Assembly (NCBI RefSeq): GCF_009650765.1
Contig: NZ_CP045740.1
Location: 4,998,001 to 5,062,000 of the forward strand
DNA from: Streptomyces sp. SUK 48
GTDB taxonomy: Bacteria > Actinomycetota > Actinomycetes > Streptomycetales > Streptomycetaceae
DNA: 64,000 nucleotides
Direction: 5' to 3'
Shown piece after piece: positions 55,701 to 64,000 of the stretch (positions within the stretch are counted from its first letter, which is position 1; each line of letters opens with the position of its first letter). The notes under the pieces are model-generated. The model worked only from the letters and a program-made list of their open reading frames with translations, ran no database searches and was not told the DNA's origin. Position numbers and translations under genes: made by a program.

Positions 55701-57742
55701 TCGGCGACGCCTTCGCCTCCGGCGGTTCGGCGGGCTACGACCACAAGGGCATGGGCATCACCGCGCGGGGCGCGTGGGAGTCCGTCAAGCGGCACTTCCG
55801 CGAGCTGGGCGTGGACACCCAGTCCGAGGACTTCACGGTCGTCGGCATCGGCGACATGTCCGGTGACGTGTTCGGCAACGGCATGCTGCTGTCCGAGCAC
55901 ATCCGCCTGGTCGCCGCCTTCGACCACCGGCACATCTTCATCGACCCGAACCCGGACGCGGCGACCGGCTACGCCGAGCGCCGCCGCCTGTTCGAGCTGC
56001 CCCGCTCCAGCTGGGCCGACTACAACACCGAGCTGCTCTCGGCGGGCGGCGGGATCTTCCCGCGCAGCGCCAAGGCGATCCAGCTCAACGCGCACATCCG
56101 CGAGGCCCTCGGCATCGAGGCCAAGGTCGCCAAGATGACCCCGGCCGACCTGATGAAGACGATCCTCGAAGCGCCGGTCGACCTGCTGTGGAACGGCGGC
56201 ATCGGCACCTACGTGAAGTCGTCCGCCGAGTCGAACGCGGACGTCGGCGACAAGGCCAACGACGCCATCCGCGTCGACGGCGCCGACCTGCGCGTCAAGG
56301 TCGTCGGCGAGGGCGGCAACCTGGGCCTGACCCAGCTCGGCCGCATCGAGTTCGCCCACCAGGGCGGCAAGATCAACACCGACGCGATCGACAACAGCGC
56401 CGGCGTGGACACCTCCGACCACGAGGTGAACATCAAGATCCTGCTGAACGGCCTGGTCGCGGACGGCGACATGACCGTCAAGCAGCGCAACAAGCTGCTC
56501 GCCGGGATGACCGACGAGGTCGGCGCGCTGGTGCTGCGCAACAACTACGCGCAGAACACCGCGCTCGCCAACGCGCTGTTCCAGGCCAAGGACATGCTCC
56601 ACGCCCAGCAGCGCTTCCTGCGCCACCTGGTGCGCGAGGGTCACCTGGACCGGGCCCTGGAGTTCCTGCCGACCGACCGCCAGATCCGCGAGCGCCTGAC
56701 CCAGGGCCAGGGCCTGACCGGCCCGGAGACGGCCGTCGTCATGGCGTACACGAAGATCACGGTCGCCGAGGAGCTGCTGGCCACCTCGCTGCCCGACGAC
56801 CCGTACCTGCGCGGTCTGCTGCACGCGTACTTCCCGTCCGACCTGCGCGAGCGGTTCGCGGAGGCCGTCGACAACCACCCGCTGCGCCGCGAGATCACCA
56901 CCACGGTGCTGGTCAACGACACGGTCAACACGGGCGGTACGACGTATCTGCACCGGCTGCGCGAGGAGACCGGCGCCTCCCTGGAGGAGATCGTCCGCGC
57001 CCAGACCGCGGCCCGCGCGATCTTCCGCTCGGCCCCGGTGTGGGACGCGGTGGAGGCCCTGGACAACCAGGTCGAGGCCGCCGTACAGACCCGCATCCGG
57101 CTGCACTCGCGCCGGCTGGTCGAGCGCGGCACCCGCTGGCTGCTCAACAACCGGCCGCAGCCGCTCCAGCTCGCCGAGACGGTGGAGTTCTTCGCCGAGC
57201 GCGTCGAGCAGGTCTGGCAGCAGCTGCCCAAGCTGCTGCGCGGCGCGGACCTGGAGTGGTACCAGCACGTGTACGACGAGCTGTCCGCGGCCGGCGTCCC
57301 GGACGAACTCGCCACCCGCGTGGCCGGGTTCTCCTCCGCCTTCCCGGCGCTCGACATCGTCTCGGTGGCCGACCGCATGGGCAAGGAGCCGCTGGACGTC
57401 GCCGAGGTCTACTACGACCTCGCCGACCGCCTCGGCATCACCCAGCTGATGGACCGCATCATCGAGCTGCCCCGCAACGACCGCTGGCAGTCCATGGCCC
57501 GCGCCTCCATCCGCGAGGACCTCTACGCGGCGCACGCGGCGCTCACCGCGGACGTGCTCGCGGCGGGCAACGGCACCTCCTCGCCGGAGCAGCGCTTCGG
57601 GGACTGGGAGCAGAAGAACGCCCCGATCCTGGGCCGGGCGCGCACCACCCTGGAGGAGATCCGCGGTTCGGACTCCTTCGACCTCGCCAACCTGTCGGTG
57701 GCGATGCGGACGATGCGGACGCTGCTGCGCACGCACTCGTAG
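52790..57742 (+). CDS. gdhB: NAD-specific glutamate dehydrogenase (large 180-kDa type)
   Basis: This 1650-residue enzyme belongs to the giant NAD-GDH family first described in Streptomyces and Pseudomonas. Residues 1-700 form regulatory domains. The catalytic core includes [32 protein letters not shown] (active-site Lys) and [20 protein letters not shown], followed by the Rossmann block [17 protein letters not shown]. It deaminates glutamate to 2-oxoglutarate and ammonium and is normally catabolic. CAGAGGACA precedes the ATG. Length is standard, and a strong terminator follows. Confidence 0.95.
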   Translation: [1650 protein letters not shown]

Positions 57743-57761
57743 CCGTACCGCGCGAGCGGGC

Positions 57762-57809
57762 GGAACGCCCCGGGCCGATGGAGAATCGGTCCGGGGCGTT
57801 CCTTTTCTT
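57762..57809 (+). terminator. gdhB terminator
   Basis: GGAACGCCCCGGGCCGAT pairs with ATCGGTCCGGGGCGTTCC (18 bp, one G-U) around a 5-nt loop and is followed by TTTTCTT. It is the longest stem in the window. Confidence 0.93.
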
Positions 57810-57924
57810 GCCGTCCTTTGTACAAAGGAGATAGGCGGATTTACCGTTTCCTGCTTATCGGGGTGTTTCGGATAGGGTCTGCGCTGTAATTACCTGGGCT
57901 TCCGCGATTGGGTGTTCCAGCAGA

Positions 57925-59439
57925 ATGCACGCAGCACAGTCCGACCTCGAAGAACAGCTCAGCAGCCCGGAGTCCCCGGGCGGCGGCGCGCGGGTGGCCC
58001 GTGCGGTGCCGCAGGTGGCCGCGGTGCTGGTGGTGGCGTTGCTGCTGGCGGTGATCGTCCGGCTGCCGTGGATCGGCGACCTCGGCATGCACGCGGCCAC
58101 GATCCAGCGGCTCGGCCACGACCTGTCGCACCCCGGCAATCCGCTGGTCGACGCGGACACCCCGAGTCCCTACTACTCGCCCTGGATGCTGCTGCTGGGC
58201 GCGCTCGCCAAGGTGAGCGGCCTGTCGGTGTTCGTGGTGCTGCGCATCGGGGCGCTGGCCGGGCTGACCATGCTGGTCACCGGGGTGTGGCGGTACGTCC
58301 GCACCCTCAGCGCGCACCGCGCGGCGCCGGCCCTCGCGCTGCTGAGCCTGGTGCTGCTGTGGGGGACGGCCGTCCTCAACTGGAGCGGGTTCATCGGGCT
58401 GCACTCGCTCGCCCTGACCATCTCCTACCCGAGCGTGTTCGCGCTCGGTCTGAGCTTCCACTTCTGGGCCTGGCTCACCCGGGCGCTGCGCACGCGGGCG
58501 TCCTTCGGCCGGTGGCTGGCCCTCGGGCTGCTGTGGGCGCTGATCCTGCTCTGCCACCAGTTCACGGGCGTCGTCGCCACGCTCGGCGCGCTGGCCATGG
58601 TCGTCTCCGCGCGGCCGGACCGGCAGGTGTGGCTGCGGCTCGGGGCCGGGCTGGCGCTCGGCGCGGTGCTGCTGTGGCTCTGGCCGTACTACGACTTCTT
58701 CTCGCTGTTCTCCGCCGGGGCGGATCTGGAGGCCATCCACAAGTCGCTCTACCAGCATCTGTTCGCGCGGTTCGGACTGGTGCTGCTGGGGGTGGCGGCG
58801 CTGGTGCCGCGGCTGCGGCGCAACCGGTGGGACGCGCTGGCGCTGTTCTTCGCGCTGGGCGTGCTGGTCGTCGCGGCCGGCGGGCTGACCGGGCACTACT
58901 CCTGGGGCCGCGCGCTGCCCGCCGCGCTGATCCCGGCGCAGCTCGCGGCCGCGCTGGAGACGGTGTCCGCGGGGCGGCGGACCGTGCGGGCCGGGTGGGC
59001 GGCCGTGCTCGGGCTCGCGCTCGCGGTGGGCTTCTGGGGGCAGGCGGGGACGATCGGGTACGCGACGGGGAAGTCCGCGCTGCCGTCGGTGCTCGCGGAC
59101 AAGTACGAGACGCCGTGGGCCGGCTATCACTGGATCACGCCGTGGGTGCGGTACGGGGACGTGGTGATGGCGCGGACGGTCCCGGCGCGGCAGATTCCCG
59201 CGTACGGCGGGTACACCGTGGCGCCGGGGTATCCGGACGTGTTCCTGCGGGACTCCGCGCGGCGCTCCGCCGCGGTGGACCGGTTCTTCGCGGCGGGCAC
59301 GCCGGCGGCGGAGCGGCGGGGGGTTCTGCGGGAGTACGGGGTGCGATGGGTCGTCGGCCCGGCCGACCTGGCCGGACCCGGCCTGCGGAAGGTGACGACC
59401 GGGCCCGCGGACCAGGTCCTGTACCGGGTGGTGCGCTGA
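57925..59439 (+). CDS. Polytopic membrane protein, possible GT-C-type glycosyltransferase
   Basis: This 504-residue protein has about ten hydrophobic helices beginning at residue 30 (AAVLVVALLLAVIVRLPW). An early extracytoplasmic loop carries DLGMHAATIQRLGHDL, and a later soluble segment at about 390-500 includes GGYTVAPGYPDVFLRDSARR. The layout and loop acids resemble lipid-linked-sugar-dependent GT-C enzymes, but no diagnostic motif is certain. It precedes cell-surface polymer genes on the other strand. The RBS is weak. Confidence 0.7.
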   Translation: MHAAQSDLEEQLSSPESPGGGARVARAVPQVAAVLVVALLLAVIVRLPWIGDLGMHAATIQRLGHDLSHPGNPLVDADTPSPYYSPWMLLLGALAKVSGLSVFVVLRIGALAGLTMLVTGVWRYVRTLSAHRAAPALALLSLVLLWGTAVLNWSGFIGLHSLALTISYPSVFALGLSFHFWAWLTRALRTRASFGRWLALGLLWALILLCHQFTGVVATLGALAMVVSARPDRQVWLRLGAGLALGAVLLWLWPYYDFFSLFSAGADLEAIHKSLYQHLFARFGLVLLGVAALVPRLRRNRWDALALFFALGVLVVAAGGLTGHYSWGRALPAALIPAQLAAALETVSAGRRTVRAGWAAVLGLALAVGFWGQAGTIGYATGKSALPSVLADKYETPWAGYHWITPWVRYGDVVMARTVPARQIPAYGGYTVAPGYPDVFLRDSARRSAAVDRFFAAGTPAAERRGVLREYGVRWVVGPADLAGPGLRKVTTGPADQVLYRVVR

Positions 59440-59524
59440 GCGCAGCCCCGTAAGGGGCGCGGAGACCGGTGTGGGCGGCCACGACGCAGTCGCAGCCGCC
59501 CACAGAAGCCTGCGCCCGACGGCG

Positions 59525-61198
59525 CTACTTCAGGAGGCTCGCCACCAGCTTGGCCGCCTTGCGGACCCGCGGTCGCGCGACCTTGTGCAGGACCGGGCGG
59601 ATCACCGCCGTCACCCCCACCGGCTCCCAGCGCAGCTGGAGGCGGCCGGGGTTGCGGCCCTCCGGCTCCACCGTGACCGCGTGCGGCGTGGTGCCGGAGC
59701 GGTAGTCGACGCGGGCCGTGGCCGGGGGGAAGTCCAGGGGGGCCAACAGGACCCCGGAGTTCCACAGGCCCTGCTGGTTCAGGCGGACCAGCGGATGGCG
59801 GATGCCCTGGAAACCCTGGAGCGGCAGCCGCGCGGCGGAGAGATCCAGCCGGACCGTGCCCTCGAAGACGCCGGGGCTGACCGGGTCGAGCCGGAAGGGC
59901 ACCGTCATCCGGCGCCCGCCGGGGGAGACGATCAGACCGGCGCGCTGCGGCCCGACCGGGAGCCGCAGCCCGGGGTCGTATGTGCGGACGGCGAGCGTCA
60001 GGGTCGCCCCGCCGCCCCGGCCCAGCTCCGTGATCTCGTGCCGGAACTGCGCCGTCGGGAACGGCCGCGTCTCCAGTTCCAGGTCGGCGACGGACAGTTC
60101 ACGCCGGCCGCGCTCGGTGTCCGGGACGACCCCGCCCCAGTACGGCACGCCCGCCGCGTCCGTGGTGACCTGGCGCGGCGCCACCTCCTGGCCCAGCCCC
60201 CGCGCCGCGAGCCGCGCGTCGTCGAGGCGGCCGGAGCGCAGCAGTTCCAGGACCACCCGCTCGGGCCGGGGCAGCCGGGCGAACGCGCCCGGGGCCAGCG
60301 TGTCGAGGTAGGGGTTCACGATGTCCGCGAACGCGGCCAGCCACTCCTCGTCCCGGTAGGGCAGATCGCCCGCGTACATCCGGAAGTCGTGCTTGAGGAA
60401 CTTGAAGTCCTTGTCCTCGCGCAGCCCGGCGTGCCCGCTCTCCACCAGGAAGTCGTCGATGAGCCGCTGCACATGGACCCGGTCGCGCACATTGGTGACC
60501 TTGTGCCGCTGGTTGGAGATGGACGCCGAGGCGGCCGCCGCGTACGGGTCGATGTACCAGACGTACACCGGTTCCGGGATGATCGTGAACGCCTTGGCCA
60601 GGCAGTACGCCTGGGCCGAGAACAGCTGGTCCTCGTAGTGGATGCCCTCGGGGAAGCGCAGCTCGTGCCGGTCCAGGAAGGAACGCGCGTACATCTTGCT
60701 GGTCGACAGGTGCTCGAACAGCAGCCGCGGGTCCGCCTCGATGCCCTCGACCGTGCGCCGCTCGGCGACCAGGTGCGGCATCCACGTCGTACGGCGGCCG
60801 TTGTCCACCCGTACCCGGCGCACCGCGCCCATGGTGAAGTCGACCTCGCGCTCGCGGTGCGCGGCCAGCAGCAGTTCCACGGCGTCCGGCGGGAGTTCGT
60901 CGTCGCTGTCCAGGAACATCAGATACGGCGCACGGGCGATCTCGATGGCCCGGTTGCGCGGCGCGCTGCACCCGCCGCTGTTCTCCGGCAGCCGCAGATA
61001 GCGCACCCGCGCGTCCTCCGCCTCCAGCCGGCGCGCCACCGCGGGCGTGTCGTCGGTGGAGTGGTCGTCGCTGATGACGATCTCGATGTTGGCGTGCGTC
61101 TGCGCGCGCAGCGAGGCGACCGCCCGGGGCAGGCGGGCCGCGTCGTTGAACACGATGACGGTGACCGTGACGTCGGGGGTCGTGGCCGGGGTCGTCAT
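59525..61198 (-). CDS. Family 2 glycosyltransferase
   Basis: The predicted 557-residue protein starts MTTPATTPDVTVTVIVFNDA after GAGGAGG and overlaps the upstream TagF-like gene by 4 bp. The GT-A domain (residues about 8-230) contains ISDDHSTDDTPAV, NSGGCSAPRNRAIEIARAPY, the DxD-type FLDSDDELPP and EGIHYEDQLFSAQAY. A C-terminal half of about 300 residues is beta-rich and may be a polymer-binding domain. It likely works in teichoic-acid or related glycopolymer synthesis with its coupled neighbour. The open frame continues far upstream of the chosen start only because of GC bias. Confidence 0.87.
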   Translation of the reverse strand: MTTPATTPDVTVTVIVFNDAARLPRAVASLRAQTHANIEIVISDDHSTDDTPAVARRLEAEDARVRYLRLPENSGGCSAPRNRAIEIARAPYLMFLDSDDELPPDAVELLLAAHREREVDFTMGAVRRVRVDNGRRTTWMPHLVAERRTVEGIEADPRLLFEHLSTSKMYARSFLDRHELRFPEGIHYEDQLFSAQAYCLAKAFTIIPEPVYVWYIDPYAAAASASISNQRHKVTNVRDRVHVQRLIDDFLVESGHAGLREDKDFKFLKHDFRMYAGDLPYRDEEWLAAFADIVNPYLDTLAPGAFARLPRPERVVLELLRSGRLDDARLAARGLGQEVAPRQVTTDAAGVPYWGGVVPDTERGRRELSVADLELETRPFPTAQFRHEITELGRGGGATLTLAVRTYDPGLRLPVGPQRAGLIVSPGGRRMTVPFRLDPVSPGVFEGTVRLDLSAARLPLQGFQGIRHPLVRLNQQGLWNSGVLLAPLDFPPATARVDYRSGTTPHAVTVEPEGRNPGRLQLRWEPVGVTAVIRPVLHKVARPRVRKAAKLVASLLK

Positions 61199-63389
61199 GC
61201 CGTGGCCTCCTCGGGGGTCGGGGCGGGGGTGCGGTCCTCGATCGGCAGCACCGGGGGCAGGGCGTCCTCCGGCTCGCCCAGGAACACCCGTCGTACGACC
61301 CGTTCGGCGGCGCGGCCGTCGTCGTACTCGCAGAACCGGCGCCGGAAGGCGGTGCGGGCCTTGGCCGCGGTCTCGTCGCGCCAGGCGCCGGAGCGGAAGA
61401 TCTCGGTGAGCTCCTCCTGGGTGCGGGCGACCTGGCCCGGATGGTCGGTCATCAGGTCGAAGTAGACGCCGCGGGTGGTGCGGTAGGTCTCCCAGTCGTC
61501 GGCGTAGACGACGATCGGGCGGTCCAGGTTGGCGTAGTCGAACATGATCGACGAGTAGTCCGTGACCAGCGCGTCGGCGGCCAGGCACAGCTCCTCGACG
61601 GGGTCGTAGGAGGAGACGTCGATGAGCCGCCCGGAGCGGCGCAGGCCGGTCAGCGGGGAGGTGGCGCCGCCGTAGAAGTAGTGGGCGCGCACCAGCAGGA
61701 CCGTGTCCTCGCCGAGCCGGTCGGCGAGTTCGGCGAGGTCGAGGCGGGGGTGAAGCCGGCCTCGTAGTCGCGGTGGGTGGGGGCGTAGAGGATCGCCGTC
61801 TTGCCGGGGGCGATGCCGAGCCGGGCGCGGGCGGCGCGGACCGCCTCGGCGCCGCTGGTGTAGAAGACGTCGTTGCGTGGATAGCCGTGGTCCAGCGAGG
61901 TGTAGCGGGCCGGGTAGGCGCGCTCCCACATCCGGGTGGAGTGGCTGTTGGCGCTGACGCTGTAGTCCCAGCGGTCGATGCGGGCCAGCAGCGCGTCGAA
62001 GTCCAGCCCCTTGGCGGCGGCCGGGTGTTCGATCTGGTCCAGGCCCATGCGCTTGAGCGGGGTGCCGTGATGGGTCTGGAGGTGGATCGCGTCGGGCCGC
62101 TTGACCACCGCGTTCGGGAAGTTGACGTTGTTGACGAGGTACTTGGCGGTGGCCAGCACCTCCCAGTAGCGGCGGGTGCCGGGCACCACATGGTCGGTGC
62201 CGGGCGGCAGCAGGGCCGTGTTGTCCTTGGCCACCACCCACACCGGGTGGATGTGCGGGGCCAGTTCGGCGAGCTTGGCGGCGATCGCGGCCGGGTTGCA
62301 GGCCACCCCGCGCTCCCAGTAGGCCGCGAACACCGCGAGATCCGGGTCGACGGGACGGGTCAGGGCGCGCCGGTACTGCTGCTCGCGCAGCTTGGCGCCG
62401 ACCTGGCGCTTACGGGCGCGTACGGTCTTGCGGGCGGCGCGGCGGGCGCGGTTGGCGGCCTGGAACGCGCGGTACTTCGTGTACGCGCCCTCCTCCAGCA
62501 GCGCGTGCCGTACGCCCTCCACGCCCGCCGGGTGCTCGTGGCGCTCGGGGCGCCAGCGCACCGCGGCGAGGGAGGCGCGGCGGAAGAACTCGCGGGCCAC
62601 CTCGTCGGGCAGGTTCTCGCCGGCGAAGGTGCGCACCAGGTCGCGCATCATCAGGTCGTAGAGCACCACGCGCGGGGCACGGCGGTCGCGGGCCAGCGGC
62701 ATCAGCGCCTCGTAGCGCTCGACCAGCTCGAAGCGGTCCTCGGGGGTGAGCGGCGGCAGGCTCTCGGGGCGCAGCTCGCGGTTCTCGTACGCCACCTGGT
62801 TGAGGCAGGCGACGCGGCCCGCGCACAGCAGGGCGGCGCGGGCGGCGCGCGGCTCGTCGTCGGTGGTCAGCCGCTCCTCGTGGGCCGCCCAGAACTCCCT
62901 GCGCAGGGCGCGGTTGCCGAGCAGCGGGGTCATCCGCAGCAGGTCGACGGCCTCGTCCAGGGGGAGGGCGGCGCGGCCGACGGCGGCGAGGAAGCGGCCG
63001 TCGCGGGACGGCCGGGCGGCGGCCTGCCAGGTGGTGGTGAGGTGGTCGAGGAGGAGGACGTCCACGGAGTCGTCCAGCTCGGCGGCGCGCTCGGCGATCA
63101 GCCGGGGCGCGCCGGCCGGCAGACCGTCCTTGGCGTGCACGAAGTGCAGCCAGCGGCCCGTGGCGCGGGCGGCGCCCGCGGCCCGGGCGGCCGCGTCGGT
63201 GGTGCCGTCGGGCAGCGGGACCACGACGGTGTCCGGGGCATGGCCCTCGGCCGTCTCGCGGGCCCAGTCACCGACCGCGGCGACCACGATCTCGGCGTCG
63301 GACAGGGGGTGCGCTTCCAGGGAGTCGAGCAGTTCCGTCAGATGCCCCTGCGCGTTGGGTCCGTAGACGATGACGCTGAGTTGGGGCAT
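61195..63389 (-). pseudogene. CDP-glycerol glycerophosphotransferase (TagF/TagB-like), apparent frameshift
   Basis: A protein of about 731 residues is split between two frames. From the ATG at 63389 (AAGGAG upstream) the first frame holds a glycosyltransferase-like N-terminus, a basic linker, and the glycerophosphotransferase motifs VNNVNFPNAVVKRP, LQTHHGTPLKRMGL and ILYAPTHRDYEAGFTP. The second resumes with LDLAELADRLGEDTVLLVRA, HYFYGG and VTDYSSIMFDYANLDRP. One missing base in a run of five G (61746-61750, plus strand) explains the break; restoring it gives FTPRLDLAEL. Family members polymerise glycerol- or ribitol-phosphate in wall teichoic acids. Sequencing error is the likelier cause. 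Confidence 0.85.
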
Positions 63390-63488
63390 CGCGATGGACT
63401 CCTTCGGGTCGTAGGTGGAGGATCACCCTTCATAACATACTGTCACTAAGCGGATGAAAGGGATGAACACGTTCGGGGTAAGAGGAAG

Positions 63489-63522
63489 GGGACCCGGGTG
63501 TTAGACAGACGTCCCGGGTCCC
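63489..63522 (-). terminator. Terminator after the ABC transporter gene
   Basis: On the minus strand GGGACCCGGG pairs perfectly with CCCGGGTCCC around a 14-nt loop, followed by a pyrimidine-rich CTTCCTCTT, about 50 bp beyond the ABC ATPase stop. Confidence 0.75.
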
Positions 63523-63570
63523 TGGTTGCCCTCTCGGACACCTTCATGTGGTGAGGGGTTTGTGAGCGTG

Positions 63571-64000
63571 TTACGCGGCCTTCTTCGGGGCCGGGTTCTT
63601 CGCGGTCTTGTTCGACTTGTCGCCGGTGAACGCCTCGTACTCCTTGAGGACGTCCTCGGTGGGGCCGTCCAGGCGCAGCTCGCCGCGCTCCAGCCACAGC
63701 GTCCGCTCGCAGGTGTCGCGGATCGAGGTGTTGTTGTGGCTGACCAGGAAGACGGTGCCCGCCGTCTCGCGCAGCTCGCGGATCCGCTCCTCCGAACGCA
63801 CCTGGAACCTGCGGTCGCCGGTGGCCAGGGCCTCGTCGATCAGCAGGACGTCGTGGTCCTTGGCGGCGGCGATGGAGAAGCGCAGCCGGGCGGCCATACC
63901 AGAGGAGTACGTGCGCATCGGCAGGGTGATGAAGTCGCCCTTCTCGTTGATCCCGGAGAAGTCGACGATGCCCTGATAGCGCTCCCTGACCTGCTCGCGG
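63571..64000 (-). CDS. Polysaccharide/teichoic acid ABC exporter ATPase (5' partial)
   Basis: The C-terminal 143 or so residues of an ABC ATPase are visible; the start lies beyond the right edge. The signature YSSGMAARLRFSIAAA, Walker B VLLIDEALATGD and H-loop VFLVSHNN are the TagH/RfbB type that exports teichoic acid or O-antigen-like polymers. A short Lys-rich tail ends in a TAA stop, unusual in this GC-rich context. It lies upstream of the TagF-like gene on the same strand, supporting joint function in making and exporting a surface polymer. Confidence 0.92.
   Translation of the reverse strand, partial: REQVRERYQGIVDFSGINEKGDFITLPMRTYSSGMAARLRFSIAAAKDHDVLLIDEALATGDRRFQVRSEERIRELRETAGTVFLVSHNNTSIRDTCERTLWLERGELRLDGPTEDVLKEYEAFTGDKSNKTAKNPAPKKAA

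Noticed and set aside
52925..57736. Minus-strand open frame of about 1600 codons opposite gdhB
   Set aside because: The composition is typical of an antisense shadow and gdhB is unambiguous on the other strand. There is no RBS or motif.

Overview
This is a GC-rich actinobacterial chromosome segment, almost certainly from a Streptomyces. The signs are a strong G/C third-position bias, many GTG starts, a 16S-23S-5S operon without spacer tRNAs, and marker genes (whiB, mtrA-mtrB-lpqB, secA without a zinc finger, a giant NAD-glutamate dehydrogenase) in an order that I recall from S. coelicolor. It reads as core chromosome. I found no prophage, integrative element, IS element, CRISPR array or biosynthetic gene cluster.

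Layout. 1-5.3 kb: the 3' part of a sugar-nucleotide pyrophosphorylase, an AlkA-type DNA glycosylase, the coenzyme F420 pair cofD-cofE (fbiA-fbiB), and a cysteine dioxygenase preceded by an unannotated 31-residue leader peptide ending in a cluster of cysteines. 5.3-11.6 kb: whiB, then a translationally coupled pair made of a giant membrane glycosyltransferase and a secreted protein. 11.6-21.9 kb: a MarR/SnoaL-like divergent pair sharing a duplicated operator, a frameshifted zincin-like gene, a DUF3499 gene, mannose metabolism (manB, Trm112-like, SIS protein, manA), a CDF metal transporter, ahcY and an unrecognised gene. 21.9-35.5 kb: RDD and SpoIIM-like membrane genes, a complete rRNA operon, then a minus-strand operon (membrane protein, DUF4129, DUF4350, MoxR ATPase, DUF58). 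The rRNA operon lies inside what is otherwise a conserved neighbourhood. 35.6-44.6 kb: mtnA, the mtrA-mtrB-lpqB signalling operon, comF, the ribosome hibernation factor hpf and an orphan response regulator. 44.6-57.8 kb: a YcaQ-like glycosylase, a GNAT enzyme, secA, an Rv3235-family gene, DUF6912, HAD and DJ-1 proteins, and the 1650-residue NAD-glutamate dehydrogenase. 57.9-64 kb: a surface-glycopolymer region with a polytopic membrane protein, a family 2 glycosyltransferase, a TagF-like polymerase with an apparent frameshift, and the ATPase of a polysaccharide exporter running off the right edge.

Functional links. The left-edge pyrophosphorylase, ManB and ManA together could supply GDP-mannose. 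AhcY and MtnA serve the methyl cycle and methionine salvage. MtrA/MtrB/LpqB, WhiB and the orphan regulator tie the region to development and envelope control.

The best candidates for under-described biology are regulatory: the Cys-rich leader of the cysteine dioxygenase gene, whose five Cys codons are all the rare TGT; the paired MarR operators 41 bp apart; tandem DnaA boxes upstream of comF; and two strong dyads in the hpf leader. Two genes are each broken by one base missing from a run of five G/C, which looks more like sequencing error than decay.
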